Below are positions 22,275 through 28,978 of a stretch of DNA of 44,623 nucleotides, piece after piece. A model generated the notes under the pieces. It searched no databases, was not told where the DNA came from, and saw nothing but the letters and a program-made list of their open reading frames with translations. This DNA comes from a virus. The position numbers and the translations under genes are program-made. The number at the start of each line of letters is the position of its first letter. Position 1 is the stretch's first letter. The stretch spans positions 1-44,623 of IMG/VR virus record IMGVR_UViG_3300046096_000239. One strand, written 5' to 3'.

Positions 22275-24254
22275 TTAAAATACAATCTTGATAACACGGG
22301 TAAAGGCACCCGACACCTTCGCCAGTACACTATTGCGCTGTGTACTGGAGAAACCTAAACCACTTAACTGCTGTGTCGCAGGTGCGGTTTGTAACTTACT
22401 GCCTACCATTTCTAGGGTCTTACGGTGCTGCGTAAGGTCTTCTCTCAAAAATTCATTAAAGAAGCCTCTTGCTTGACCCTCATTTGCGCAACCATCTAGC
22501 ATAAAGAAGTAATGCTTATTTCCAGTCTGCTCACCGTCCCAATAGTTAGGGCTCATCATCAAGGCGTTGACCTTAGTAAACATGTTGGTATTCAAGCCCC
22601 ACACTAATTTGGATGCACGGTTTTGCTTGAGGTCTGTAGTTAATTTGAAGCCTTCAAGGCTTGCTTCAAATTTAGCTACAGTAATTGTGTCACCAGATCG
22701 TAGATGCTCAGCATGTACATAATTATACGTCTGCCCTTGCAACTCAATCTCTACCTCAAAACCTCCGTTAGTAGTGCTACGTCGGCTAAACTGGTTAACC
22801 TTTAGTTCAAAGCTACCCTTGGTAGGCAGGTAAGTGTAGAAGATGTTCTCTACTGGATGCTCCATCATGCCTGAGCCACCATTGGCATCTACGTCTAGTC
22901 GGCCACCGTTAGGTGACATGACGTTACGGTTGCCGTAGTAGATGTTATAGTCAGCTTTGGCGTTGTTAGTTTCATACATCTTTAGGTCAAGGTCATCTGT
23001 GTTATACCATGCAAGTCTACAGCACAGATCACCCCTAGTATTACCACCAGCAGCCTTAACACGCTCCTTGATGCTGTCAGCTACACCCCCGTTGTAGTCC
23101 CATGAGAAGGCATTGCCCCACTTAAACAACGGGTTAGCAGTTGCATCTGTAGGTGCAATTAAGCTGACTAGGTTAGGTTGATGACTGTTCTCCATCATTA
23201 CTTCGATAGTCTTAGCACTAGGTAGCACATCAGTAATGAACTTGTCGATAGACATTTCTTCTACTTTGCCGAATGTCTTGAGAGGTGCTGTAGCGATCAG
23301 ACTAGCAAACACATCTTTCACCAACGGTGTACTACGATCTGCAAACAATACGTTGTTAATCGTAATGTCGTTGATGGTGGCATAGCGGCGCTCCAGTGCT
23401 GAAGCAAGTCCTGCTGCATCAATGGTTTGCTTGGCTTTCTCAATCATAGCTTTAGTGACCAAAGCTGTAGGACGCTTGTAGTTGGTAGGTGCTACCTTGG
23501 TTTCAAACATCTTGACAGCATCTTCAAGGTCTACACCATTAGACAGGTCTGTTACTAGCGTACCGATAACAGTGTTACGGAACCGATGCTTAACATCTAA
23601 ATTCTTCCAGATGAATGTATCTGTACCGTCATACTCTGCCTTCAACCTCATAAACTCTCTGAGTGCTGGCATGTGCTCTGCACCCCGATACAAGCTGTTC
23701 TGGTCGATCAACTCCATAACTGCAGCTACTGACTCGCTGGTAAGCTCAGTCAGACCGCGTTTCATAACATCGAACGTAGCACGGTGCTCACCCAGTTTAG
23801 TCCCAATGTCCTTGGATACATACTGCTCTGGTATGTTGACAAAAAAGTGTTCCCATTGCTTAACCCCATCAAGAGTGCCTTGAAAGTTCTTGTCTGTGCC
23901 TGCTGCTGGCTCTGCACTCAGGAACTTATTTTCGATAGGATGGGGCCGTACCAGTGCAGCCATAGCGTCTGCTACTACTTGGTAAGCTGGGTCAGGCACG
24001 GTAATGTCCCAGATGCTGACTACCTGACCTCTAATGATTGCTACTGTGTCACCTACTGAGCGAATGAATTGCTTGCAACATGTGCAATCGTGTTCTGTAC
24101 GTTCTTTGTAAATAGGATTAGTACCCTCGGGAAACGACGCAAGGTAGGTGGTCCACAGGTCATCCTTGGTGACTGAACTGCGATACAGTCCGTGAGTAAC
24201 AAGTGTTGCGAACTGCGCAGCAACGGCTGATTTGAATACCTTAAAATCTAACAT
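22275..24254 (-). CDS. Large phage protein with DUF2135-like segment
   Basis: A 659-residue soluble protein. The N-terminal part has an EHDCTCCKQFIRSVGDTVAI block (about residues 50-72), a Cys-rich pattern that recurs in uncharacterised phage proteins. Residues about 400-490 read AWYNTDDLDLKMYE, then GGRLDVDANGG and HPVENIFY followed by GSFELKVN, which closely follows the DUF2135/YfaP-type beta-sandwich (D-L-D-L, G-G-x-L-D-V-D, P-E-N-I). The C-terminal segment is mostly alpha. Its job is unknown; the DUF2135-like fold suggests protein or ligand binding. The ATG at 24254 has AAAGGAAATATT. It sits with the 698-residue protein and the peptidase. Confidence 0.75.
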   Translation of the reverse strand: MLDFKVFKSAVAAQFATLVTHGLYRSSVTKDDLWTTYLASFPEGTNPIYKERTEHDCTCCKQFIRSVGDTVAIIRGQVVSIWDITVPDPAYQVVADAMAALVRPHPIENKFLSAEPAAGTDKNFQGTLDGVKQWEHFFVNIPEQYVSKDIGTKLGEHRATFDVMKRGLTELTSESVAAVMELIDQNSLYRGAEHMPALREFMRLKAEYDGTDTFIWKNLDVKHRFRNTVIGTLVTDLSNGVDLEDAVKMFETKVAPTNYKRPTALVTKAMIEKAKQTIDAAGLASALERRYATINDITINNVLFADRSTPLVKDVFASLIATAPLKTFGKVEEMSIDKFITDVLPSAKTIEVMMENSHQPNLVSLIAPTDATANPLFKWGNAFSWDYNGGVADSIKERVKAAGGNTRGDLCCRLAWYNTDDLDLKMYETNNAKADYNIYYGNRNVMSPNGGRLDVDANGGSGMMEHPVENIFYTYLPTKGSFELKVNQFSRRSTTNGGFEVEIELQGQTYNYVHAEHLRSGDTITVAKFEASLEGFKLTTDLKQNRASKLVWGLNTNMFTKVNALMMSPNYWDGEQTGNKHYFFMLDGCANEGQARGFFNEFLREDLTQHRKTLEMVGSKLQTAPATQQLSGLGFSSTQRNSVLAKVSGAFTRVIKIVF

Positions 24255-24264
24255 AATATTTCCT

Positions 24265-24675
24265 TTACAGTGAAAAGCCAGACATATACTGGCTAGGTCG
24301 AACTCCATAACGATAACCTACCCACTTGTAAGTTCCGTTTTCTTTCTTGCCACACTGATAGAAGAGGCCTTCAGGTGACTGCATAGCCATGTTAATGGTT
24401 CTAGCCATACGAATCTGATAGTTCATAACTATCAAATCTCGCTTGCAAGCTTTGGCCATAGTTTTATCACTGCCCTTGTAGAGAATGCCGTAGGTTATGT
24501 CCCATGCGGCCATTTCTGTTTCAAGGTAATCAGGTAGTGTATAGGCTAGATTGCATACATCAGAATACTTCATTTTCACTGAATCGGGGAACTCCTGAAG
24601 CTGTACCTCCCATAACTCAGCTTGTACTTCTGCAAGTTGCGCCTCAAAGAGGGCTTTCTTTGTTTCGTAGTGCAT
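24265..24675 (-). CDS. Hypothetical helical protein
   Basis: A 136-residue protein: a long N-terminal helix (TKKALFEAQLAEVQAELWEV), an aromatic middle (AAWDITYGILYKGSD), and a C-terminal Gly/Tyr-rich end with a lone Cys. No family recognised. GAAAGGTTGAGTA precedes the ATG. It is 10 bases upstream of the 659-residue gene, so the two are probably co-translated. Confidence 0.65.
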   Translation of the reverse strand: MHYETKKALFEAQLAEVQAELWEVQLQEFPDSVKMKYSDVCNLAYTLPDYLETEMAAWDITYGILYKGSDKTMAKACKRDLIVMNYQIRMARTINMAMQSPEGLFYQCGKKENGTYKWVGYRYGVRPSQYMSGFSL

Positions 24676-24896
24676 TACTCAACCTTTCGTAAGGCTTGGA
24701 TATAGCCGTTGTTGTTTGATTGGCATTGGTGGTTAAAACAAGCATTGCCACAGCTGCCTACACAAGGCGCCCACACTGTGTGGTCAGCTTCTGCCCATAT
24801 CTCGTATGAAGTCTTCTCCCTAGGTTTGGGCTGGTGCTCTGACGCCCTAGAGTAGTCTAGTATGCTTGGGACATAGCAGCCAAGGAATCTAGCCAT
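24675..24896 (-). CDS. Small cysteine-containing hypothetical protein
   Basis: A 73-residue protein with a possible metal site near the C-terminus (APCVGSCGNACFNHQCQSNN). The ATG at 24896 has GGAGGGTGG and overlaps the previous stop (TAATG). A start 15 bases earlier lies inside that gene. Function unknown. Confidence 0.6.
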   Translation of the reverse strand: MARFLGCYVPSILDYSRASEHQPKPREKTSYEIWAEADHTVWAPCVGSCGNACFNHQCQSNNNGYIQALRKVE

Positions 24897-25108
24897 TATT
24901 CCACCCTCCAAAGTCTTAGCATGTCACCCACCCTACGTTGTGTAAACTTATAGCCAAAACAGCGGCTAAGGTTACTAGCTATAGGTGATCGTGTATAGGG
25001 CACATCTACACAGGCGCCTACAGGCATCTGGGCTACTGTAGTGTATAGCTCTTTATTCTGTGCCTGTTTGGGCTCTGGGATAGGCACACCCATTCTGTAG
25101 TTGGTCAT
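24896..25108 (-). CDS. Small basic hypothetical protein
   Basis: A 70-residue protein. The C-terminal half (PYTRSPIASNLSRCFGYKFT, then QRRVGDMLRLWRV) is Arg-rich and may form a small helical nucleic-acid-binding unit similar to a helix-turn-helix, without a certain match. The ATG overlaps the upstream stop by 4 bases. Confidence 0.6.
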   Translation of the reverse strand: MTNYRMGVPIPEPKQAQNKELYTTVAQMPVGACVDVPYTRSPIASNLSRCFGYKFTQRRVGDMLRLWRVE

Positions 25109-25320
25109 GGACAGACTTTCAAGTCATCTAGGCACTCTTGTGCTATACTTTTCCACGTGTCTTGATTCACAAAGGTGGTACTTGACCAAGGTTCTGCTGC
25201 TAATTGTTGCTCAGCGTAAGCTCTGATTGCTTCCATAATGAAGCCTTGTTTTAATGCGCCAAAATGACTGAAGTTCATCATGCGCTTAATGCGCTGCTCG
25301 TTAGTGACTGTCTTAGGCAT
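25105..25320 (-). CDS. Small hypothetical protein
   Basis: A 71-residue protein, MPKTVTNEQRIKRMMNFSHF followed by GALKQGFIMEAIRAYAEQQL. It is basic and mostly helical, a common shape for small phage proteins. The ATG at 25320 has AGGAGGCAAT directly upstream, which fixes the start. A reading from 25548 would overlap the previous gene and lacks a ribosome site. Confidence 0.7.
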   Translation of the reverse strand: MPKTVTNEQRIKRMMNFSHFGALKQGFIMEAIRAYAEQQLAAEPWSSTTFVNQDTWKSIAQECLDDLKVCP

Positions 25321-25377
25321 ATTGCCTCCTATAAAATCTAGGGTGAGGCCTAGTCCTGTTTGTACATTGCTGCTGCA

Positions 25378-25395
25378 GTTATCAAAACTGATAAC
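25378..25395. promoter_or_regulatory. Short inverted repeat, possible operator
   Basis: GTTATCA and TGATAAC form a 7-bp inverted repeat with a 4-base centre in the 100-base gap before the 71-residue gene. The same gap holds AT-rich stretches but no clear -35/-10 pair. It could bind a small regulator or form a short RNA hairpin. Confidence 0.35.
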
Positions 25396-25420
25396 ATGCC
25401 TGTGCATCTTCCCGTTCGCT

Positions 25421-25630
25421 TTACTGCTGGGACTGCAAGAGCTTCTCACCTTTTTTAACACGCTCTGCGTTGGTGACTTCAAGTGCCGCATGGGCTTCAT
25501 TAGCCTTGGCGATGAATGCTTGGCGTACACGCTCTTTACCCTCTGCATCAGCTATAGCTTTGAGCCTGTTACGCTCAATAGCCATCCTAATGCGCTCTTC
25601 TCTTGAACCTCTGCAATTTGCTTGTCCCAT
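25421..25630 (-). CDS. Small charged helical protein
   Basis: A 69-residue protein, very rich in Arg, Lys, Glu and Ala (EERIRMAIERNRLKAIADAE), likely a single long helix or coiled coil. AAGGAGATAGC precedes the ATG. No function known. Confidence 0.65.
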   Translation of the reverse strand: MGQANCRGSREERIRMAIERNRLKAIADAEGKERVRQAFIAKANEAHAALEVTNAERVKKGEKLLQSQQ

Positions 25631-25653
25631 GCTATCTCCTTATGTTGGTTGGA

Positions 25654-25721
25654 TCGTGGCCTGCTGCTAGGTGCTAAGGTATCCGCAGGATGCTTACAAG
25701 GCCTTGGATAGCAGGCCACGA
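25654..25721 (-). ncRNA. Structured intergenic RNA element (12-bp closing stem, inner hairpin)
   Basis: TCGTGGCCTGCT and AGCAGGCCACGA form a perfect 12-bp closing stem around 44 bases. Inside, on the minus strand, TAAGCATCC and GGATACCTTA pair through a bulge over a 3-base loop. It fills the gap between two leftward genes. There is no U tract, no T-loop and no CCA, so it is not a tRNA or a standard terminator. It could be an mRNA processing or stability element or a short structured RNA. Confidence 0.45.
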
Positions 25722-25727
25722 AACTGG

Positions 25728-25886
25728 TTACTTGGTAAACCCGAGTGCTGCAAGCCATGCCGCCCATGTGGATTCTACGTAGTATTTGTGACTTTCATAT
25801 GTAGTGCCTGTCCACATGGACTCTACATCTGATGGGTCTATAGAAGCGTAGTCTGCAAACCACTCTTCAAATCTTTTGTTTCGCAT
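25728..25886 (-). CDS. Small acidic-aromatic hypothetical protein
   Basis: A 52-residue protein, MRNKRFEEWFADYASIDPSD followed by VESMWTGTTYESHKYYVEST and WAAWLAALGFTK, found by translating the gap. The run of Trp, Tyr and Glu with a closing WAAWLAAL helix is typical of tiny phage proteins with an E-x-x-W-x-A-A-x-A end. AAGGGAAAATAA precedes the ATG at 25886. Function unknown. Confidence 0.65.
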   Translation of the reverse strand: MRNKRFEEWFADYASIDPSDVESMWTGTTYESHKYYVESTWAAWLAALGFTK

Positions 25887-25896
25887 TTATTTTCCC

Positions 25897-26100
25897 TTAT
25901 GAATGCGTGTAACCGTCTGGCTCAATCCCTAGCCACATCCCTGCGAAGTTAATCATTACGCAGCCGGGGCCGAGCTGTACTTGGCGTCTGAACTCCCGAT
26001 ATGGAACAGTGCCTAGGTAGCCAGCACCACAAGTGCGTAGCCATACTTTATGCAGCGACTTGCGCTGTGGTTTCGTCAAGGTTATCACCATCTTCTCCAT
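25897..26100 (-). CDS. Small phage protein with GMWLGIEPDGYTHS end
   Basis: A 67-residue basic protein: KPQRKSLHKVWLRTCGAGYL, then YREFRRQVQLGPGCVMINFA, closing GMWLGIEPDGYTHS, a C-terminal signature I know from several phages. The start could be the ATG at 26100 or that at 26091, where GGAG is only 3 bases away. Function unknown. Confidence 0.7.
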   Translation of the reverse strand: MEKMVITLTKPQRKSLHKVWLRTCGAGYLGTVPYREFRRQVQLGPGCVMINFAGMWLGIEPDGYTHS

Positions 26101-26191
26101 AACATGGGCAACCCTCTGCGGACTGGCTCGTTATTGATACAGGCTCTGCATGGTAGTAACCACAGCAGTAGCCTTCACTTTTGTATAACAT
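26048..26191 (-). CDS. Possible small Cys-rich protein
   Basis: A 47-residue reading, MLYKSEGYCCGYYHAEPVSI followed by a CPCYGEDGDNLDE stretch. It overlaps the neighbouring genes on both sides and lacks a clear ribosome site. The Cys/Tyr/Gly content looks coding rather than random, but this is a weak call. A longer start at 26239 is possible. Confidence 0.4.
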   Translation of the reverse strand: MLYKSEGYCCGYYHAEPVSITSQSAEGCPCYGEDGDNLDETTAQVAA

Positions 26192-26387
26192 ACACAAGTA
26201 CTTCTTTGTCTGCCATAGGGCAGATAGATATGCTTCCAATGTCTGTCTCTGCAGGTATGCAGTTTACAACTCTGTCAGTCAGTTCGTCAAAGTAAGTAGA
26301 CACAGTCTCTTCTACAGTAGCTGACTGAAACGTAATGACAATTCCTAGCTGAAAAGCTAGTTTAATTAGTGCAGATATAGCGATCAT
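26175..26387 (-). CDS. Small hypothetical protein
   Basis: A 70-residue protein with a hydrophobic N-terminus (IAISALIKLAFQLGIVITFQ) and a beta-rich acidic remainder ending VLVYVIQK. The first part could be a membrane anchor. GAGGAATTACTAAA lies before the ATG, which overlaps the stop of the 59-residue gene (ATGA). Confidence 0.6.
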   Translation of the reverse strand: MIAISALIKLAFQLGIVITFQSATVEETVSTYFDELTDRVVNCIPAETDIGSISICPMADKEVLVYVIQK

Positions 26388-26563
26388 TTTAGTAATTCCT
26401 CAATTGCTTCACGAATAGCTGTTAATGGTGTCTGACTGTGCCACCTGTGAGTGCGAAAATCAGTCTTGTGGCAGATAGTGCAAGCTCGCCACTGTTGTAT
26501 GTGGCCGCTGTAGGTTTGCATAGGCTCGGACCATACTGAGTATTTACAGAGATGAAATCTCAT
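26384..26563 (-). CDS. Small CxxC protein
   Basis: A 59-residue protein read from the gap: MRFHLCKYSVWSEPMQTYSG, then WRACTICHKTDFRTHRWHSQ and a closing helix IREAIEELLK. A CTIC knuckle with nearby His residues suggests a small zinc-binding fold. It is joined by ATGA overlaps to the DUF1289 gene upstream and the 70-residue gene downstream. Confidence 0.65.
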   Translation of the reverse strand: MRFHLCKYSVWSEPMQTYSGHIQQWRACTICHKTDFRTHRWHSQTPLTAIREAIEELLK

Positions 26564-26760
26564 TGTGCTCTCTCTTTATAGGTAGTAAACCTTTTAGCTG
26601 TTCCTTCTGCCTCAATGCGTATCCATATAGCGTCTTTAACTTCTTGGGTAAAGCCGTTCCACTGCGATACTTCAAGGTAGTGCCTACCGCACCCTGTACA
26701 TACGTCTTGGTACAGGGTGTCACAGATCGCTATACAAGGGCTGTCGGGTCTTGTTTGCAT
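26560..26760 (-). CDS. DUF1289 family protein
   Basis: A 66-residue protein. SPCIAICDTLYQDVCTGCGR followed by HYLEVSQWNGFTQEVKDAIW matches the bacterial DUF1289 family: SPCI-x-x-C, C-x-G-C-x-R and E-I/V-x-x-W, probably a small Zn- or Fe-S-type Cys cluster. Its role is unknown in bacteria and phages. The start overlaps the 47-residue gene by 31 bases with no strong ribosome site, so coupling is likely. Confidence 0.8.
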   Translation of the reverse strand: MQTRPDSPCIAICDTLYQDVCTGCGRHYLEVSQWNGFTQEVKDAIWIRIEAEGTAKRFTTYKERAQ

Positions 26761-26873
26761 GATTTGAGCATATCTAGTAAGCCTTGTATAATCGCCCTGT
26801 ACTGTGCACCAGTGTGCAGCACATCAGGATTGTCTAGAGAAAATTGCGCTTGTGTGACAATATCGTCGTTCAT
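26730..26873 (-). CDS. Tiny hypothetical protein
   Basis: A 47-residue protein, MNDDIVTQAQFSLDNPDVLH followed by TGAQYRAIIQGLLDMLKSCK. It has a strong AAAAGGAGCTACT before its ATG at 26873, which the longer overlapping DUF1289 gene lacks. It is mostly helical. Function unknown. Confidence 0.55.
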   Translation of the reverse strand: MNDDIVTQAQFSLDNPDVLHTGAQYRAIIQGLLDMLKSCKQDPTALV

Positions 26874-27376
26874 AGTAGCTCCTTTTGGTTATCTGCAATG
26901 ATCTTGTCCAACAGTGCGGGGGTTAGGTTAATACGTTCGGCTGACACATTGATATACCTCAGATCGCCTAGCACATTGCTGTGCAAGTGTCCGTGGATGT
27001 TACCTTTGAAGCGATTAAGCTGCTCGGGGTGTACAGGTACATGACTTAGTATGTATCCTCTCAGGCTCGTGCAGCCTAGAACCTGATTGAAGTGCTCTAG
27101 GTAACGTGTAGTAGGGTAGTGGTCATGATTACCCATTACCAACTTCTTCACACCATTAAGCCTAGACAAGACAGAAAAGGCTTCCTGACCAAACAGCAGA
27201 TCGCCTAGATGCCACACAGTATCTTTCTTGCCTACTGTGTCGTTCCATCGGCGTATTAGCTCTTCGTCATGGTCCTCTATTGTTTTGAAGGGACGGTTAG
27301 CTGCTTCAAATTCTATAATCTTCTTGTGACCAAAATGGGTATCAGATATAACAAAAACTCTATTCGGTAGGTTCAT
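26870..27376 (-). CDS. Calcineurin-like metallophosphoesterase
   Basis: A 168-residue enzyme with the full motif set: SDTHFGH (D12, H14), GDLLFG, GNHDHYP, ILSHVPVHP and NIHGHLHSN. These bind two metal ions in the class that cleaves phosphomonoesters, phosphodiesters or nucleotides. The substrate is not visible; phage members have been linked to RNA or cyclic nucleotide turnover in other systems. The ATG at 27376 has GAGGCCGAAA upstream; a TTG 12 bases earlier is possible. It overlaps the upstream gene by 17 bases. Confidence 0.88.
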   Translation of the reverse strand: MNLPNRVFVISDTHFGHKKIIEFEAANRPFKTIEDHDEELIRRWNDTVGKKDTVWHLGDLLFGQEAFSVLSRLNGVKKLVMGNHDHYPTTRYLEHFNQVLGCTSLRGYILSHVPVHPEQLNRFKGNIHGHLHSNVLGDLRYINVSAERINLTPALLDKIIADNQKELL

Positions 27377-27653
27377 TTTCGGCCTCAAGAATTAGCAGAG
27401 TTAGTACATACTTGTCCATAGTGTCCATGTCTTGCCAAGGTTCACCGTGTACATACTTATTGGCTATACCAGAGGATAGCCACCAGCCACCTCTGTCAGT
27501 TTGCAGCCTTGTGAACTTCAAGACTAGCTGCCTCCCGTTCTCAAGGCGCTTGGCTTTGTCTTTCTTAGCTGCCTTTTTTCCTATAAGGTAATAGAGGTAT
27601 AGCCCTAGCAAACTAAGTACTGTAATGGTTAATGCGACTTCGTGTGGTCTCAT
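27360..27653 (-). CDS. Single-pass membrane protein, hypothetical
   Basis: A 97-residue protein with an N-terminal membrane segment (EVALTITVLSLLGLYLYYLI), a Lys-rich stop-transfer stretch and a soluble C-terminal region containing a TDRGGWWLSSG turn. No family recognised. Confidence 0.65.
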   Translation of the reverse strand: MRPHEVALTITVLSLLGLYLYYLIGKKAAKKDKAKRLENGRQLVLKFTRLQTDRGGWWLSSGIANKYVHGEPWQDMDTMDKYVLTLLILEAENEPTE

Positions 27654-27680
27654 ATTTGCCTACTCAGACTTGGTTGTAGT

Positions 27681-27926
27681 TCATGGTGAGGCCCTGCCTA
27701 GAAGCTGGAACATAAGTGGTTGAACATGGTCACCCTTCAAGGTAATAGATGTTGCGTTAGACTCACCTCCTGCGTGAGGTGAGTCTAGCGATATGACTGT
27801 CATAACATCATTTAGATGCTCTACAGTACTGATGTAGGTGATATGGTCTGCATTGATGAGTAGACGTTTAGTGCCTACCATGCAGCTTTCTGTACGTGTA
27901 AACGTGGTTAAATTAAGGAATTTCAT
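27681..27926 (-). CDS. Small beta-rich hypothetical protein
   Basis: An 81-residue protein: MKFLNLTTFTRTESCMVGTK followed by RLLINADHITYISTVEHLND. The LxL-x-x-x ... I-N-x-D-x-I-x-x-I pattern recalls small FlbD-like phage proteins with no certain function. TAAAGGCAACCC precedes the ATG. Confidence 0.6.
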   Translation of the reverse strand: MKFLNLTTFTRTESCMVGTKRLLINADHITYISTVEHLNDVMTVISLDSPHAGGESNATSITLKGDHVQPLMFQLLGRASP

Positions 27927-28123
27927 GGGTTGCCTTTACAAATGTTAGGTACTAGCCGCTAGGTGCTTCAGACTGCGTAAACCTCTGATGCTGCCCTGAT
28001 ACTACCGTCCGACTCGTTGAGCTAGGTGTAATACACGAAACTTGTTGAAGCCAACGGGCTTGATGCTGACGTGATACGCGGTTTATTACGTATGTGGAAC
28101 TGCTTCCTAGGGCTAGTAACTGG
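27927..28123 (-). other. Gap with imperfect repeats before tRNA-Met
   Basis: About 195 bases without a convincing gene. It holds two imperfect copies of a CTAGGTG ... GATGCTG(C/A)C(C/G)TGATAC unit and short palindromes such as CTAGCCGCTAG. No tRNA T-loop, strong terminator or promoter is visible. It may be a relic of tRNA genes or a small structured RNA. Confidence 0.4.
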
Positions 28124-28198
28124 TGGTGGGACGTATAGGACTTGAACCTATACAATACAAATTATGAGTTTGTGGCACTACCTTTATGCTAACGTCCC
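28124..28198 (-). tRNA. tRNA-Met (CAT)
   Basis: The acceptor arms GGGACGT and ACGTCCC pair fully. The anticodon stem ACAAA/TTTGT encloses CTCATAA, giving anticodon CAT. The T arm is ATAGG-TTCAAGT-CCTAT. Discriminator A and an encoded CCA follow. The D arm is short. The anticodon CAT can be Met, or Ile if lysidine is added; which applies cannot be told from the sequence alone. Confidence 0.93.
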
Positions 28199-28205
28199 GT
28201 GTAAT

Positions 28206-28412
28206 TTAAGCCTGCCAAATAACCTTGACATTGTTACAAGCAGGACTGCGCTCATACTTGAACTGATCTTCGTGCGGGTAAACAATAGCATATGTCAAGC
28301 CGCCGTCGAACATATTTTCATATGTCACGATTTTAGAGCAACGAGGGTCTGTCTCGTAAACTCCATCGTTAGCTATGATCTCTTCTGCTACTTTCTTGGC
28401 GATACTGCCCAT
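28206..28412 (-). CDS. Small phage protein between the two tRNAs
   Basis: A 68-residue protein. GSIAKKVAEEIIANDGVYET, then GGLTYAIVYPHEDQFKYERS, is a phage-type small protein I have seen without a function. The ATG at 28412 has AGGAGAGCCATC upstream, which rules out the longer start at 28460. It lies between tRNA-Arg and tRNA-Met, 7 bases from the latter. Confidence 0.7.
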   Translation of the reverse strand: MGSIAKKVAEEIIANDGVYETDPRCSKIVTYENMFDGGLTYAIVYPHEDQFKYERSPACNNVKVIWQA

Positions 28413-28434
28413 GATGGCTCTCCTATTAAAATGG

Positions 28435-28511
28435 TGGTATGCGGTGCGGGGTTTGAACACGCGACCTAAAGTTTAGAAAACTTTTGCTCTATCCAGCTGA
28501 GCTAACCGCAT
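28435..28511 (-). tRNA. tRNA-Arg (TCT)
   Basis: Acceptor arms ATGCGGT and ACCGCAT pair fully. The D arm is GCTCAGCTGGATAGAGC. The anticodon stem AAAGT/ACTTT holds TTTCTAA, giving anticodon TCT for AGA/AGG. The T arm is GCGTG-TTCAAAC-CCCGC, with one mismatch (T against C) in its stem. CCA is encoded after discriminator A. AGA codons are frequent in the phage genes, so it may supplement a host-rare tRNA. Confidence 0.92.
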
Positions 28512-28519
28512 GTGACTGA

Positions 28520-28822
28520 TTAAAGCTTGTAAAAGGTCTTAGCCTCTTCTATCAAGGATTGTATATCATGCTTAGCATGTTGTGTCTCTATGACTTTGCT
28601 AGTAACCCTAGGATACTTCACAGACTCAAGGCGTTTGCTGAAGTCCTGGTACATAGTGTGTGTCTCCCAGCTACTTTCTACTTTAGACACAGTAGCAGTG
28701 GTAACAACTGCACCACTTTCGACTTTATAGGTCGAAACTTTGAGGCGCAAGGTGGGGCTAAGATCTACGTCTGTCCATGCTTTCCAGTTATTTCGTATGT
28801 CTTTGCGAATATATGTAGTCAT
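28520..28822 (-). CDS. Hypothetical protein
   Basis: A 100-residue protein. A basic N-terminus (TTYIRKDIRNNWKAWTDVDL) leads to a beta-rich body and a helical end (HDIQSLIEEAKTFYK). No family recognised. AGGAAGCAAC precedes the ATG, which overlaps the stop of the open frame upstream. Confidence 0.65.
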   Translation of the reverse strand: MTTYIRKDIRNNWKAWTDVDLSPTLRLKVSTYKVESGAVVTTATVSKVESSWETHTMYQDFSKRLESVKYPRVTSKVIETQHAKHDIQSLIEEAKTFYKL

Positions 28823-28959
28823 GTTGCTTCCTGTAATAGTGGTCTTACCTGATCGAAGGGCAAGCTCTCAAGCCAATCTATGTACTTCTCAAGGGTTTCT
28901 AGCGGTACATAGCTGTAGATTTCGTCGCTTTCCCAGCCGTATTGGGCGATTATTGGCTC
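28819..28959 (-). pseudogene. Open coding-like frame without a start codon
   Basis: 46 codons reading EPIIAQYGWESDEIYSYVPL then ETLEKYIDWLESLPFDQV, ending in TGA that overlaps the next ATG. The composition is clearly protein-like. However, a TGA precedes it in frame and no ATG or GTG occurs; the only TTG is near its end. Upstream the same frame continues as RLRFGRAWLCA before the TGA, beside the end of the 48-residue gene. It may be a decayed C-terminal part of that gene (frameshift plus stop), or be translated from a non-canonical start. An 8-bp hairpin lies at its 5' end. Confidence 0.5.
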
Positions 28960-28975
28960 TCAGGCACAGAGCCAA
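28953..28975 (-). terminator. 8-bp hairpin at the broken gene junction
   Basis: TTGGCTCT and AGAGCCAA pair perfectly around a 7-base loop, exactly where the upstream 48-residue gene ends and the start-less frame begins. There is no U tract, so termination is only one possibility. Confidence 0.35.
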
Positions 28976-28978
28976 GCT

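Noticed and set aside
25552-25767. 71-codon minus-strand frame
   Set aside because: It overlaps two better-supported small genes and runs through the structured element at 25654-25721.
27952-28155. 67-codon minus-strand frame in the tRNA gap
   Set aside because: Composition is not protein-like and it runs into tRNA-Met.
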